Position numbers and translations under genes: made by a program
Assembly (NCBI GenBank): GCA_044357345.1
Contig: JBIKPR010000071.1
Coordinates: 1-12,463 of the forward strand
Reading direction: 5' to 3'
DNA: 12,463 bases
From: JABMMZ01 sp044357345
GTDB taxonomy: Bacteria > Bacteroidota > Bacteroidia > NS11-12g > UBA955
Notes under the pieces: generated by a model
What the model was told of the DNA's origin: nothing
Database searches by the model: none
Seen by the model: the letters and a program-made list of their open reading frames with translations, nothing else
Part shown: piece after piece, positions 6,110 to 12,463 of the stretch
How the letters are laid out: each line of letters opens with the position of its first letter
How positions within the stretch are numbered: the first letter of the stretch is position 1

Positions 6110-7807
6110 TTAAAAAGTAACTTGTAATGTTTTTTCTTCAGAACCTCTTTTTACAAGTACTGAAATGGTATCTCCTTTTTTAAATTGACTTAATGCTTTC
6201 ATATAGTCTTGGATATTACTGATAACGAAATCTCCCATTTTGGTGATAATGTCACCTTTTAACATGCCAGCCTTTTCTCCAGGTTTGCCTAAATTAACAC
6301 CATCGATGCGCAATCCAACACCATCAAAAATATAATCAGGCATTATCCCTAAGCTAACTTTAAATGCCATGCGTGTACTTTCTTCGCTTTTGGTCGCGGT
6401 GAATGGCATGTCTTTTATTTTGTTAAGCGATTGAATCATTTGCAGGGTGACATTGTAAACTTGATACATGCCATTGTAATTAATTAAACTTTCATCATCG
6501 GACGGCATATGGTAATCGTGGTGTTGTCCAGTGAAGAAATGTAAAACAGGAATGTTGGCGTAATAGAAGCTTGTGTGGTCAGAACTGCCAGTGCCACTTT
6601 CGGTGGTTTTGATTTTTATTTGAGTTGAATCAGTTTTTAAGCCTGCGAGACTTGTTTTCCATTGCGGGCAAGTTCCTACTCCGTATACCATCAAGGTCTT
6701 TTTGCTAGAATCAAGACGGCCAACCATATCAAAGTTCAACATATATTGAACGGTCTTTACATCGATAACAGGATGGTTTACAAAATAATTGCTTCCCAAT
6801 AACCCTTGCTCTTCGCCACTAAAAGCGATAAAGATATAATTGTTCTGTCTCAGTTTTTTAGACTTTTTGATTTTGCGCATTAACTCCAGCATCATGGCAA
6901 CACCACTGGCATTGTCATCGGCTCCGTTGTGGATTTGACCACCTTTGGTGTCTCTACTACCACCGAATTCATTGTACCCAAGATGGTCTTGGTGCGCACC
7001 AATAATTATGGTTTTTGCTTTCTTGTTGTTGATATATCCAATAACATTGTGGGCTGTTGAATTGATTTGTTTAATGTCCACCTTAAAGCTAATTTGCTTG
7101 GCGTTCATCAATGAAGCTTGCATGGCGTTCACGAAAACAACAGGAATAGAACGCGGTTTGATTTCACGGTCGAGTTTGCCCTTTGGGTTTTCTATGGCCG
7201 TATCCGTATTGATAAACACAACGCCTCTAGCGCCAAATTTTATGGCTTGGTCGACCTTATAATTTAAACTTTCGTATGCAGAATATTTTCCGTGTGGGTT
7301 TGAGGATTCAGGACTTCCAAGTTTGATAATAAAAACTTTCCCACGAATGCCGTTGCTGTCTTGATAATCATTGTAATTGTTTTCTGGTGCTAAGATTCCG
7401 TATCCCGCATAAAAAGTGGGTGTATTGTTAACGCTGTCAAGGTTGCAACTTTGTGATAGCGGATAAAATTCAGCACGGTCAGATTTTAGTCCACGCATAA
7501 ATTCATTCTTGTCTGTCCACAACAAAGTGCCTCTGTATTGAGAAATTCTTAAACGCACAATGCTGAAGGTTTGGAAATATGAGCCAGAGTCGTTGCCTTT
7601 GGGACTTACACCATTCATTCTAAATTGGTCGGCGATATGCAAAGATGAGCGCAGTTCTCCTGAGGATCCTGTAAGACGACCTTCAAGTTGATCGCTTGCC
7701 AAATAAGAAATATCCGACTTCATTCGAGCAGTGACATCTTCTTTCTTTTGAGCATTTAAACAAATAAAGCTAGCAGTTATCAATAGTATTGAAAGTATTA
7801 AGCGCAT
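6110..7807 (-). CDS. Exported M28 family zinc aminopeptidase with PA and PDZ domains
   Basis: A 565-residue protein with a signal peptide (1-19, cleavage before Gln20). A PA-like protease-associated insert lies at about 125-255 (GKVFIIKLG, GARGVVFIN, IPVVFV), the M28 catalytic domain at about 253-465 and a PDZ domain at about 484-565 (GLRIDGVNLGKPGEKAGMLKGD). The co-catalytic zinc centre is complete: His272 with catalytic Asp274 (AHQDHLG), Asp297 (NGADDNASG), general base Glu332 and ligand Glu333 (SGEEQG), Asp360 (NFDMVG) and His433 (DYHMPSDD). It probably trims peptides in the periplasm or at the surface; the substrate is not predictable. It is first in the operon with metF and rsgA, an association with no obvious metabolic logic. 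The C-terminal PDZ could instead serve substrate selection. Confidence 0.93.
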   Translation of the reverse strand: MRLILSILLITASFICLNAQKKEDVTARMKSDISYLASDQLEGRLTGSSGELRSSLHIADQFRMNGVSPKGNDSGSYFQTFSIVRLRISQYRGTLLWTDKNEFMRGLKSDRAEFYPLSQSCNLDSVNNTPTFYAGYGILAPENNYNDYQDSNGIRGKVFIIKLGSPESSNPHGKYSAYESLNYKVDQAIKFGARGVVFINTDTAIENPKGKLDREIKPRSIPVVFVNAMQASLMNAKQISFKVDIKQINSTAHNVIGYINNKKAKTIIIGAHQDHLGYNEFGGSRDTKGGQIHNGADDNASGVAMMLELMRKIKKSKKLRQNNYIFIAFSGEEQGLLGSNYFVNHPVIDVKTVQYMLNFDMVGRLDSSKKTLMVYGVGTCPQWKTSLAGLKTDSTQIKIKTTESGTGSSDHTSFYYANIPVLHFFTGQHHDYHMPSDDESLINYNGMYQVYNVTLQMIQSLNKIKDMPFTATKSEESTRMAFKVSLGIMPDYIFDGVGLRIDGVNLGKPGEKAGMLKGDIITKMGDFVISNIQDYMKALSQFKKGDTISVLVKRGSEEKTLQVTF

Positions 7808-7822
7808 TTTACAAATTTTCTG

Positions 7823-7830
7823 CGAAGATA
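7823..7830 (-). promoter_or_regulatory. Candidate -7 box of the peptidase-metF-rsgA operon
   Basis: The minus strand reads TATCTTCG (then CAG), one mismatch from TAnnTTTG, 15 bases before the ATG at 7807. The same 11-base string TATCTTCGCAG precedes ribE, which supports it as a real local promoter variant. No clear -33 TTTG at the right spacing. Confidence 0.45.
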
Positions 7831-7937
7831 ATGGGAAATTATGAATTGAGAAGTAGAGTTGCTGTCATGAATTGGTAAGTTTTTTTTGGGGTGTAATTGT
7901 TGGTGAAGTGCTGCATTACTCGTTTGTAATTATACTA

Positions 7938-7968
7938 TTGCTTAGTATCTATACAACGCATAACTTTG
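7938..7968 (+). promoter_or_regulatory. Promoter of rpe, directly before its start
   Basis: TTG (7938-7940), a 20-base spacer, then TAACTTTG (7961-7968), a full consensus -7 box. The rpe ATG at 7974 begins five bases later. The promoter also shows that the longer frame from 7872 cannot be the translated one, since transcription would begin inside it. Confidence 0.65.
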
Positions 7969-7973
7969 CACCC

Positions 7974-8621
7974 ATGCAATTTAAAATCGCACCAAGTGTG
8001 TTGTCCGCTGATTTTGGTAATTTAGAACGCGACATTCAAATGATCAATGAGAGTGACGCTGATTGGTTTCACGTAGATATTATGGATGGTGTTTTTGTTC
8101 CAAATATTTCATTTGGTTTTCCTGTGATGAACACCTTGAAAAAACATGCAAAAAAGCCCTTGGATGTGCATTTAATGATTGTAGACCCTGACCGTTACAT
8201 TACCCGTTTTGCTGAAGTTGGTGCTGCAGTTTTATCTGTTCACCTTGAAGCGTGTACCCATTTACACCGCAGTTTGCAATCTATACGCAGCGCTGGAATG
8301 AAAGCAGGTGTGGCCGTTAACCCACATTCTAATGTGAGTTTGTTAGAAGATGTGGCTGGCGATTTAGACCTTGTTTGTTTGATGAGCGTTAATCCGGGTT
8401 TCGGGGGGCAATCATTTATAGAAAATACTTACCGCAAAATTGAGCAATTGAAAAATATGCAAGCCAAATTGGGCGTAAGTTTCGATATCGAAATTGATGG
8501 CGGTGTTACTTTAGCGAACTATAAAAAATTAGTCGATACCGGCGCTACTGTTTTGGTTGCAGGAAATACTGTTTTTTCAGCGCCTGATCCGAAAGTCATG
8601 ATTTCTCAACTAAAGCAATAA
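7974..8621 (+). CDS. rpe: Ribulose-phosphate 3-epimerase
   Basis: A 215-residue TIM-barrel enzyme interconverting ribulose 5-phosphate and xylulose 5-phosphate in the pentose phosphate pathway. Motifs are IAPSVLSADF (5-14), HVDIMDGVFVPNISFG (33-48; metal ligands His33 and Asp35), DVHLM (64-68; His66), SVNPGFGGQSF (138-148, phosphate loop), EIDGGV (173-178; catalytic Asp175) and VAGNTVF (195-201). The start at 7974 is chosen because Rpe proteins begin right before IAPS. A frame extension to a TTG at 7872 adds 34 residues of hydrophobic, unrelated sequence and lies partly upstream of the promoter. A complete -7 box sits five bases before the ATG. The TonB receptor gene follows after 35 bases. 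Confidence 0.96.
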   Translation: MQFKIAPSVLSADFGNLERDIQMINESDADWFHVDIMDGVFVPNISFGFPVMNTLKKHAKKPLDVHLMIVDPDRYITRFAEVGAAVLSVHLEACTHLHRSLQSIRSAGMKAGVAVNPHSNVSLLEDVAGDLDLVCLMSVNPGFGGQSFIENTYRKIEQLKNMQAKLGVSFDIEIDGGVTLANYKKLVDTGATVLVAGNTVFSAPDPKVMISQLKQ

Positions 8622-8656
8622 TTCAAGCAGGTATTCGTTAATCAGCAAAACCGTTT

Positions 8657-11182
8657 TTGAAGTTAACAGCTCTGCTCATATCTCTTTTTTTTGTATCCGC
8701 TGCTTTTGGGCAGTCGTTTGTGCATGGTCGTGTTTTAAGCGACAGTGGAACAGCCATTTCAAAGGTAGTGATCCGCAATTCGGCGCTTGAAGGCGTTTGG
8801 TATTCTGACAGTGCAGGGAATTATAAAGTCCCTTACATCCGTAAAAAGAAAAATATTTTAAAGTTTGAGACCCCAGGCATTAAACCTTATTTGACTGCGG
8901 TGCCTTTTTTGTTTGAAGAAGAAGATTACAAACTCGACGTTACATTGAGTAATTCTATTACAACCTACAATCCTGGAGGAATTAGTGATAAAAGAGAAAG
9001 CCGTGGAGACATCGTGATGAAACCATTGAGCAGTAGACCTAGTGTTTCTGGTGATTTTTCGGATTTTATCAAAACGATGGCAGGCGTGAGTTCTAACAAC
9101 GAACTCAGTTCACAATACAATGTGCGTGGTGGTAGTTACGATGAAAATTTAATTTATGTTAACGACCTTGAAATTTATAGACCACAATTGGTGCGCAGTG
9201 GTCAGCAGGAAGGTTTGAGTTTTATAAACCCAGATTTGGTTAACAATGTTAATTTTTCTGCAGGTGGTTTTGAAGCGCGATATGGCGATAAATTGTCGTC
9301 GGTGTTGGATGTCAATTACCGCAGCCCAAAGGCCAATGCATCAGGTGTGCAAATTGGAATGTTGGGTGCAACCTTTTTTATTGAGGGACTTGCAAAGGCG
9401 CATAAAAGGGTAGGACAACGAGATTCTATAAGATTCACCTATCTAGTAGGCGCTAGGTATAGAGGAAATAAAAATTTGCTTAATACCTTTGACGCTGAAG
9501 GTTTGTACAAATCGAGGTTTGGCGATATGCAATCTCTGTTTGCTTGGCATTTTAACCGTTACAACCGTTTGGAGTTGTTGCTTAATTATGCGCAGAATCG
9601 TTACAGGTTTGAACCTGAACGTCAAGAAACAACATTCGGGACCCTGCAAAGTGCATTGAAATTGAGCATAGGTATGGATGGTCAAGAGATTGTCGATTAC
9701 CGATCTGGGATGGGTGGTTTGTCGTTTGTCCATTCTAAAAAAAGAATAGAATTAAAATTCATGGCCTCTGGTTTTGTTTCTTCAGAGATGGAGCATTACG
9801 ATATTCAAGGTGCCTATGAAATTTCAGAAGTCGACAACAATTTAGGTTCTAGCGGTTTTGGTAATGCAAAGTCATTATTAGGTAGGGGGTATTTTATCAA
9901 CCATGCACGAAACGATTTGTATTTCTCTGTTTTCAATATTGCCCATCAAGGCGTAATTAAATTTGCTGGAATAAAATCTGCTCAGAAAATAATGTATGAG
10001 CTCGATCAGATGCGCCATCCAGGAAAATTAATTTACGGTTTCAAATACCAAATGGAAAGTATAAACGACCGTTTTAAAGAATGGAAATTTGCCGATTCTG
10101 GTGGGTATAACATGAGCACCTTGCCGGGCAATGATTCGAGCATTTATTTGAATGACAACGTAAACTCAAAATCGAGCATCAACAACCAAAGGTTTTCTGG
10201 TTTTGCCCAATTCCATCAAGGTTTTGGCGCAGTTAATGAATTTACTGTTACTGCAGGAACAAGGTATTTGTATTCTAGTTTGAATGGCCAGTCACTGGTA
10301 TCTCCCCGTGTTCAAATGTATTATGAGCCGAACAAACATTACAATGCCCGTCATAAACGCGATTCTGTTCCTACGAAAAAGAACATTTTATTGAAAGCTG
10401 CATTTGGATATTATTATCAAGCGCCGTTTTACAGAGAGATGCGCGACTTTGAGGGAAAATTAAATACGAACCTAAAAGCACAAAGAAGCATACATTATAC
10501 CGCAGGAATGGAATTTGGGTTTAAGTCATTTGGAAGGCCGTTTAAATTTTCCGCTGAAATGTATTACAAAGACTTAAATTACTTGGTGCCTTATGTTTTA
10601 GATAATATTCGCATACGTTATTATGCCACCAATTCAGCACGCGGATATGCCACCGGTTTTGATGCCAGAATAAATGGAGAGTTTATCAAAGGATTAGAAA
10701 GTTGGTTTTCTTTTAGTGTATTAAAAACAGATGAGAGAATTACGTATGTGAATTCCAACAATCAAGAAATAGAAACGGGTTTGTTGAGGCGACCAACTGA
10801 CCGCAGAGTAACCGCATCGGTTATGTTTCAAGATGAATTAAATTCAAACAAAGACTACCGCATGCATCTTATGATGAATTTTGGAACGGGATTGCCATAC
10901 TATTTGGGGGGATCTGCGAGGTACAAAGAAGGATATACTATTCCAGCTTATAAAAGGGTAGATATCGGATTTAGTAAAGTTATTGTAGGTGGTGAATCGA
11001 CTAAGATAAAAAGCAAACTCATCCGCAATATGTGGATTGGCGCTGATGTCTATAATTTGCTGCAGATTAACAATGTCATTTCTTATTTATGGGTGAAGGA
11101 TTTCAGTAATACCACTTATGGTGTTCCAAATTATTTAACGGGCAGACGCATTAACTTGCGTTTAGTTGTTGTGTTTAAATAG
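8657..11182 (+). CDS. TonB-dependent outer membrane receptor, SusC/CarboxypepD_reg type
   Basis: An 841-residue outer-membrane protein. Residues 1-18 are a signal peptide (cleavage before Gln19). A carboxypeptidase-regulatory-like beta domain covers about 20-98 (HGRVLSDSGTAI, DSAGNYKV). A plug domain covers about 115-225 (FSDFIKTMAGV, YNVRGGSYDENLIYVNDLEI, GGFEARYGDKLSSVLDV). A 22-strand-like barrel fills the rest, ending in RRINLRLVVVFK. It should take up a large or scarce ligand using TonB energy. No SusD partner or hydrolase follows, so it does not look like a glycan-uptake locus and the ligand is unknown. The start is a TTG at 8657: an in-frame TAA at 8639-8641 and no ATG or GTG in between leave little choice. 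No Shine-Dalgarno is seen. Confidence 0.92.
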   Translation: MKLTALLISLFFVSAAFGQSFVHGRVLSDSGTAISKVVIRNSALEGVWYSDSAGNYKVPYIRKKKNILKFETPGIKPYLTAVPFLFEEEDYKLDVTLSNSITTYNPGGISDKRESRGDIVMKPLSSRPSVSGDFSDFIKTMAGVSSNNELSSQYNVRGGSYDENLIYVNDLEIYRPQLVRSGQQEGLSFINPDLVNNVNFSAGGFEARYGDKLSSVLDVNYRSPKANASGVQIGMLGATFFIEGLAKAHKRVGQRDSIRFTYLVGARYRGNKNLLNTFDAEGLYKSRFGDMQSLFAWHFNRYNRLELLLNYAQNRYRFEPERQETTFGTLQSALKLSIGMDGQEIVDYRSGMGGLSFVHSKKRIELKFMASGFVSSEMEHYDIQGAYEISEVDNNLGSSGFGNAKSLLGRGYFINHARNDLYFSVFNIAHQGVIKFAGIKSAQKIMYELDQMRHPGKLIYGFKYQMESINDRFKEWKFADSGGYNMSTLPGNDSSIYLNDNVNSKSSINNQRFSGFAQFHQGFGAVNEFTVTAGTRYLYSSLNGQSLVSPRVQMYYEPNKHYNARHKRDSVPTKKNILLKAAFGYYYQAPFYREMRDFEGKLNTNLKAQRSIHYTAGMEFGFKSFGRPFKFSAEMYYKDLNYLVPYVLDNIRIRYYATNSARGYATGFDARINGEFIKGLESWFSFSVLKTDERITYVNSNNQEIETGLLRRPTDRRVTASVMFQDELNSNKDYRMHLMMNFGTGLPYYLGGSARYKEGYTIPAYKRVDIGFSKVIVGGESTKIKSKLIRNMWIGADVYNLLQINNVISYLWVKDFSNTTYGVPNYLTGRRINLRLVVVFK

Positions 11183-11214
11183 GTGTTTCCCTTCAATTAA
11201 AATTTTAAATAGAC

Positions 11215-11222
11215 TATCTTCG
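11215..11222 (+). promoter_or_regulatory. Candidate -7 box of ribE
   Basis: TATCTTCG (then CAG) lies four bases before the ATG at 11227. It is one base from TAnnTTTG and identical over 11 bases to the box before the M28 peptidase gene. The region upstream is AT-rich but has no clean TTTG -33 box. It suggests ribE can be transcribed independently of the receptor gene. Confidence 0.5.
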
Positions 11223-11226
11223 CAGC

Positions 11227-11811
11227 ATGTTTACTGGCATAGTTGAATGTATGGGTGAAATAAAAGCCATACAAACCGAACAAAATAACATCCATTTTAC
11301 CATAGAATCTTCAATCAGTTCAGAATTGAAGGTTGATCAAAGTTTGGCCCACAATGGTGTGTGCTTAACGGTTGTAAAGATTACAGATAATACCCATGTT
11401 GTAACCGCTATTCAAGAAACTTTAGATAAAACGGATTTAAAATCATGGGTCATAGGCAAACATGTAAACTTAGAAAGATGCATGAAAGCGGATGGCCGTT
11501 TTGATGGTCATATCGTCCAAGGACATGTTGATTGCACCGCCACTTGTGTTCAAAAACTTGATGAAGGCGGTAGTTGGCGTTTTACTTTTCAATATCCTAA
11601 AGGATTGGGTGTAACAGTTGAGAAAGGTTCTATAACTGTTAATGGTACTAGCTTAACTGTAGTAGATAGCAAAGAAAATGAATTTTCTGTAGCCATAATT
11701 CCTTATTCGTATGAGCACACGGTGTTTGGTGAACTTAACGTTGATGACACAGTAAACCTAGAGTTTGATATCGTTGGAAAGTACATCCAAAAAATGATGG
11801 GTAATTACTGA
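11227..11811 (+). CDS. ribE: Riboflavin synthase alpha subunit
   Basis: A 194-residue protein with two lumazine-binding beta-barrel repeats (about 1-88 and 95-186). It dismutates two 6,7-dimethyl-8-ribityllumazine molecules to riboflavin as a cytoplasmic homotrimer. The N-terminus MFTGIVE is invariant in the family. SLAHNGVCLTVV (39-50) and KGSITVNGTSLTVV (133-146) are the paired barrel motifs, and FDGHIVQGHVD (92-102) carries the active-site His100. Phe2, Ser39, Cys46 and His100 correspond to the E. coli active-site set with a uniform shift of two. No FMN riboswitch is present, because the gap before it is only 44 bases. No other rib genes are nearby, so the pathway is scattered. Confidence 0.96.
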   Translation: MFTGIVECMGEIKAIQTEQNNIHFTIESSISSELKVDQSLAHNGVCLTVVKITDNTHVVTAIQETLDKTDLKSWVIGKHVNLERCMKADGRFDGHIVQGHVDCTATCVQKLDEGGSWRFTFQYPKGLGVTVEKGSITVNGTSLTVVDSKENEFSVAIIPYSYEHTVFGELNVDDTVNLEFDIVGKYIQKMMGNY

Positions 11812-12032
11812 TTTCTTAAAAGATTTTTTTTGTCTTTGGTCAAGTAGTAAAGAGACAAACCTATTATAAGAAGAGCACCTTTGAATCATTGTTATTTAAG
11901 ATGTGCTTTGCAGTATCAGAAGAACAGACAGGACTACAAGATGGATTATGGAATTCTAAGAAGTAATGCATTAACATATAATACAGCGTTTAATTTACGC
12001 TTTACTATATAAGCGTATTTTTGGTTAATAAG
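11812..12032 (+). other. Noncoding tract after ribE with overlapping hairpins
   Basis: No gene longer than a 21-codon frame (11901-11966). TTTGTCT (11829-11835) pairs with AGACAAA (11853-11859). AGCGT (11985-11989), ACGCT (11997-12001) and AGCGT (12012-12016) can form two mutually exclusive hairpins; the second, TACGCTT/AAGCGTA (11996-12002/12011-12017), is followed by five T and looks like a weak terminator. This could be the ribE 3' UTR or a small RNA ending at the stronger terminator downstream. Confidence 0.4.
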
Positions 12033-12067
12033 GCCCAAACGGAGTAAGCTTCTTTTGGGCTTTTTTT
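12033..12067 (+). terminator. Strong rho-independent terminator
   Basis: GCCCAAA (12033-12039) pairs with TTTGGGC (12054-12060). The stem extends across a one-base mismatch to GGAG/CTTC with loop TAAG, and seven T follow (12061-12067). It reads on the plus strand and is the likely end of the ribE transcript or of a small RNA between the two. Confidence 0.85.
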
Positions 12068-12391
12068 ATTTTACAGATATTCATGGTCAAGGATTCATCT
12101 TAATGAATCAAAAAGTCGAAAAATGGAGGGTGAAAAAATGAGAATTTTAGCAAAATTTGAGAAGTTGGGAAGAAAATGGATGGGTAAGGGATATGAAAAG
12201 GGATGATAATAGGATCAAAAACCATTGATTTTAAAGGATTTTTGAGGGCAAGATATTTGAATACCATTGAAATTAGAGACTTTTGGGAAAATGCTGGCTT
12301 CAGGCTTTTAATTTAATTCATTAATTTACAGCGTCTTGTGATGTAAATTAAGAATAAATGAAAAAAGATTAGGGATAGTGGGGAATAATAT
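12068..12391. other. Noncoding purine-rich and AT-rich spacer before the final promoter
   Basis: No supported gene. The middle (about 12117-12215) is strikingly purine-rich on the plus strand and holds a 22-codon frame. An AT-rich perfect 10-bp inverted repeat lies at 12321-12351. The rest shows nothing recognisable. Confidence 0.5.
12321..12351. repeat. Perfect 10-bp inverted repeat upstream of the final promoter
   Basis: TTAATTTACA (12321-12330) and TGTAAATTAA (12342-12351) are exact reverse complements with an 11-base spacer. It lies about 40 bases upstream of the -7 box at 12392, a typical place for an activator or repressor operator, or for an AT-rich upstream element. The protein, if any, is unknown. 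Confidence 0.45.
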
Positions 12392-12399
12392 TACCTTTG
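12392..12399 (+). promoter_or_regulatory. Consensus -7 box driving a transcript that leaves the window
   Basis: TACCTTTG, followed by CACTCCCG, is an exact TAnnTTTG match with the usual downstream C. No TTTG is seen at the -33 position. At least 64 noncoding bases follow to the window edge, with no ATG-led frame that looks like a gene. A long leader suggests a stable RNA or rRNA operon, but no 16S or tRNA sequence is visible. Confidence 0.55.
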
Positions 12400-12463
12400 C
12401 ACTCCCGTTCTGAAAAACACTGTAGAGAAATAGAGACAAACTTTAGGTTAGAAAGTAGAAAAG

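Noticed and set aside
5150..6130. SAM riboswitch controlling metF
   Set aside because: Only six bases separate it from the upstream peptidase gene, so there is no room for a leader.
8657..11182. SusC of a polysaccharide utilisation locus
   Set aside because: No SusD-like gene, glycoside hydrolase or regulator is adjacent; ribE follows directly.
11901..11966. 21-codon frame that might be an attenuator leader peptide
   Set aside because: No run of a regulatory amino acid, no promoter, and no biosynthetic gene downstream in the window.
12400..12463. Start of 16S rRNA or a tRNA
   Set aside because: No 16S 5' sequence or cloverleaf is visible before the window ends; only the promoter is supported.

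Overview
The window looks like chromosomal DNA from a member of the Bacteroidota, probably a Flavobacteriales, Chitinophagales or Sphingobacteriales relative. The evidence is AT-rich DNA, a secreted protein with the start of a type IX secretion sorting domain, a SusC-style TonB-dependent receptor with a carboxypeptidase-regulatory-like N-terminus, and repeated -7 boxes of the Bacteroidota type (TAnnTTTG) lying only a few bases before start codons. Shine-Dalgarno sequences are mostly absent.

Layout. Positions 1-2339 (minus) hold a large secreted protein whose 3' end lies outside the window; it ends in three tandem 74-residue repeats and the first part of a type IX sorting domain. A divergent gene at 2399-2899 encodes a DUF1761 membrane protein and is followed by a perfect 21-bp inverted repeat. 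Positions 2900-3530 have no convincing protein gene but are rich in hairpins. They contain a tract that weakly resembles group II intron domain I, two copies of a short hairpin repeat, and a GC-rich structured element. Next come two tiny lipoprotein genes (3649-3768 and 3811-3927) and a two-helix membrane protein (3939-4211) on the plus strand. This last gene runs tail-to-tail, with overlapping stop codons, into a minus-strand operon of M28 peptidase, metF and rsgA (7807 down to 4208). Divergent from that operon, rpe (start corrected to 7974), a TonB-dependent receptor with a TTG start, and ribE run on the plus strand. The last 650 bases are noncoding, with a strong terminator at 12033-12067 and a fresh promoter at 12392 aimed out of the window.

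How the genes fit together. Most are housekeeping: MetF (one-carbon metabolism), RsgA (30S maturation), Rpe (pentose phosphate pathway) and RibE (riboflavin). The envelope proteins are the M28 peptidase, the TonB receptor, the small lipoproteins and the type IX cargo. No defence system, transposase or integrase was found. The most unusual part is the 2900-3530 intergenic tract, where three hairpins carry the same CAGAGC loop and a complementary GCTCTG lies between them. No function can be assigned from sequence alone.
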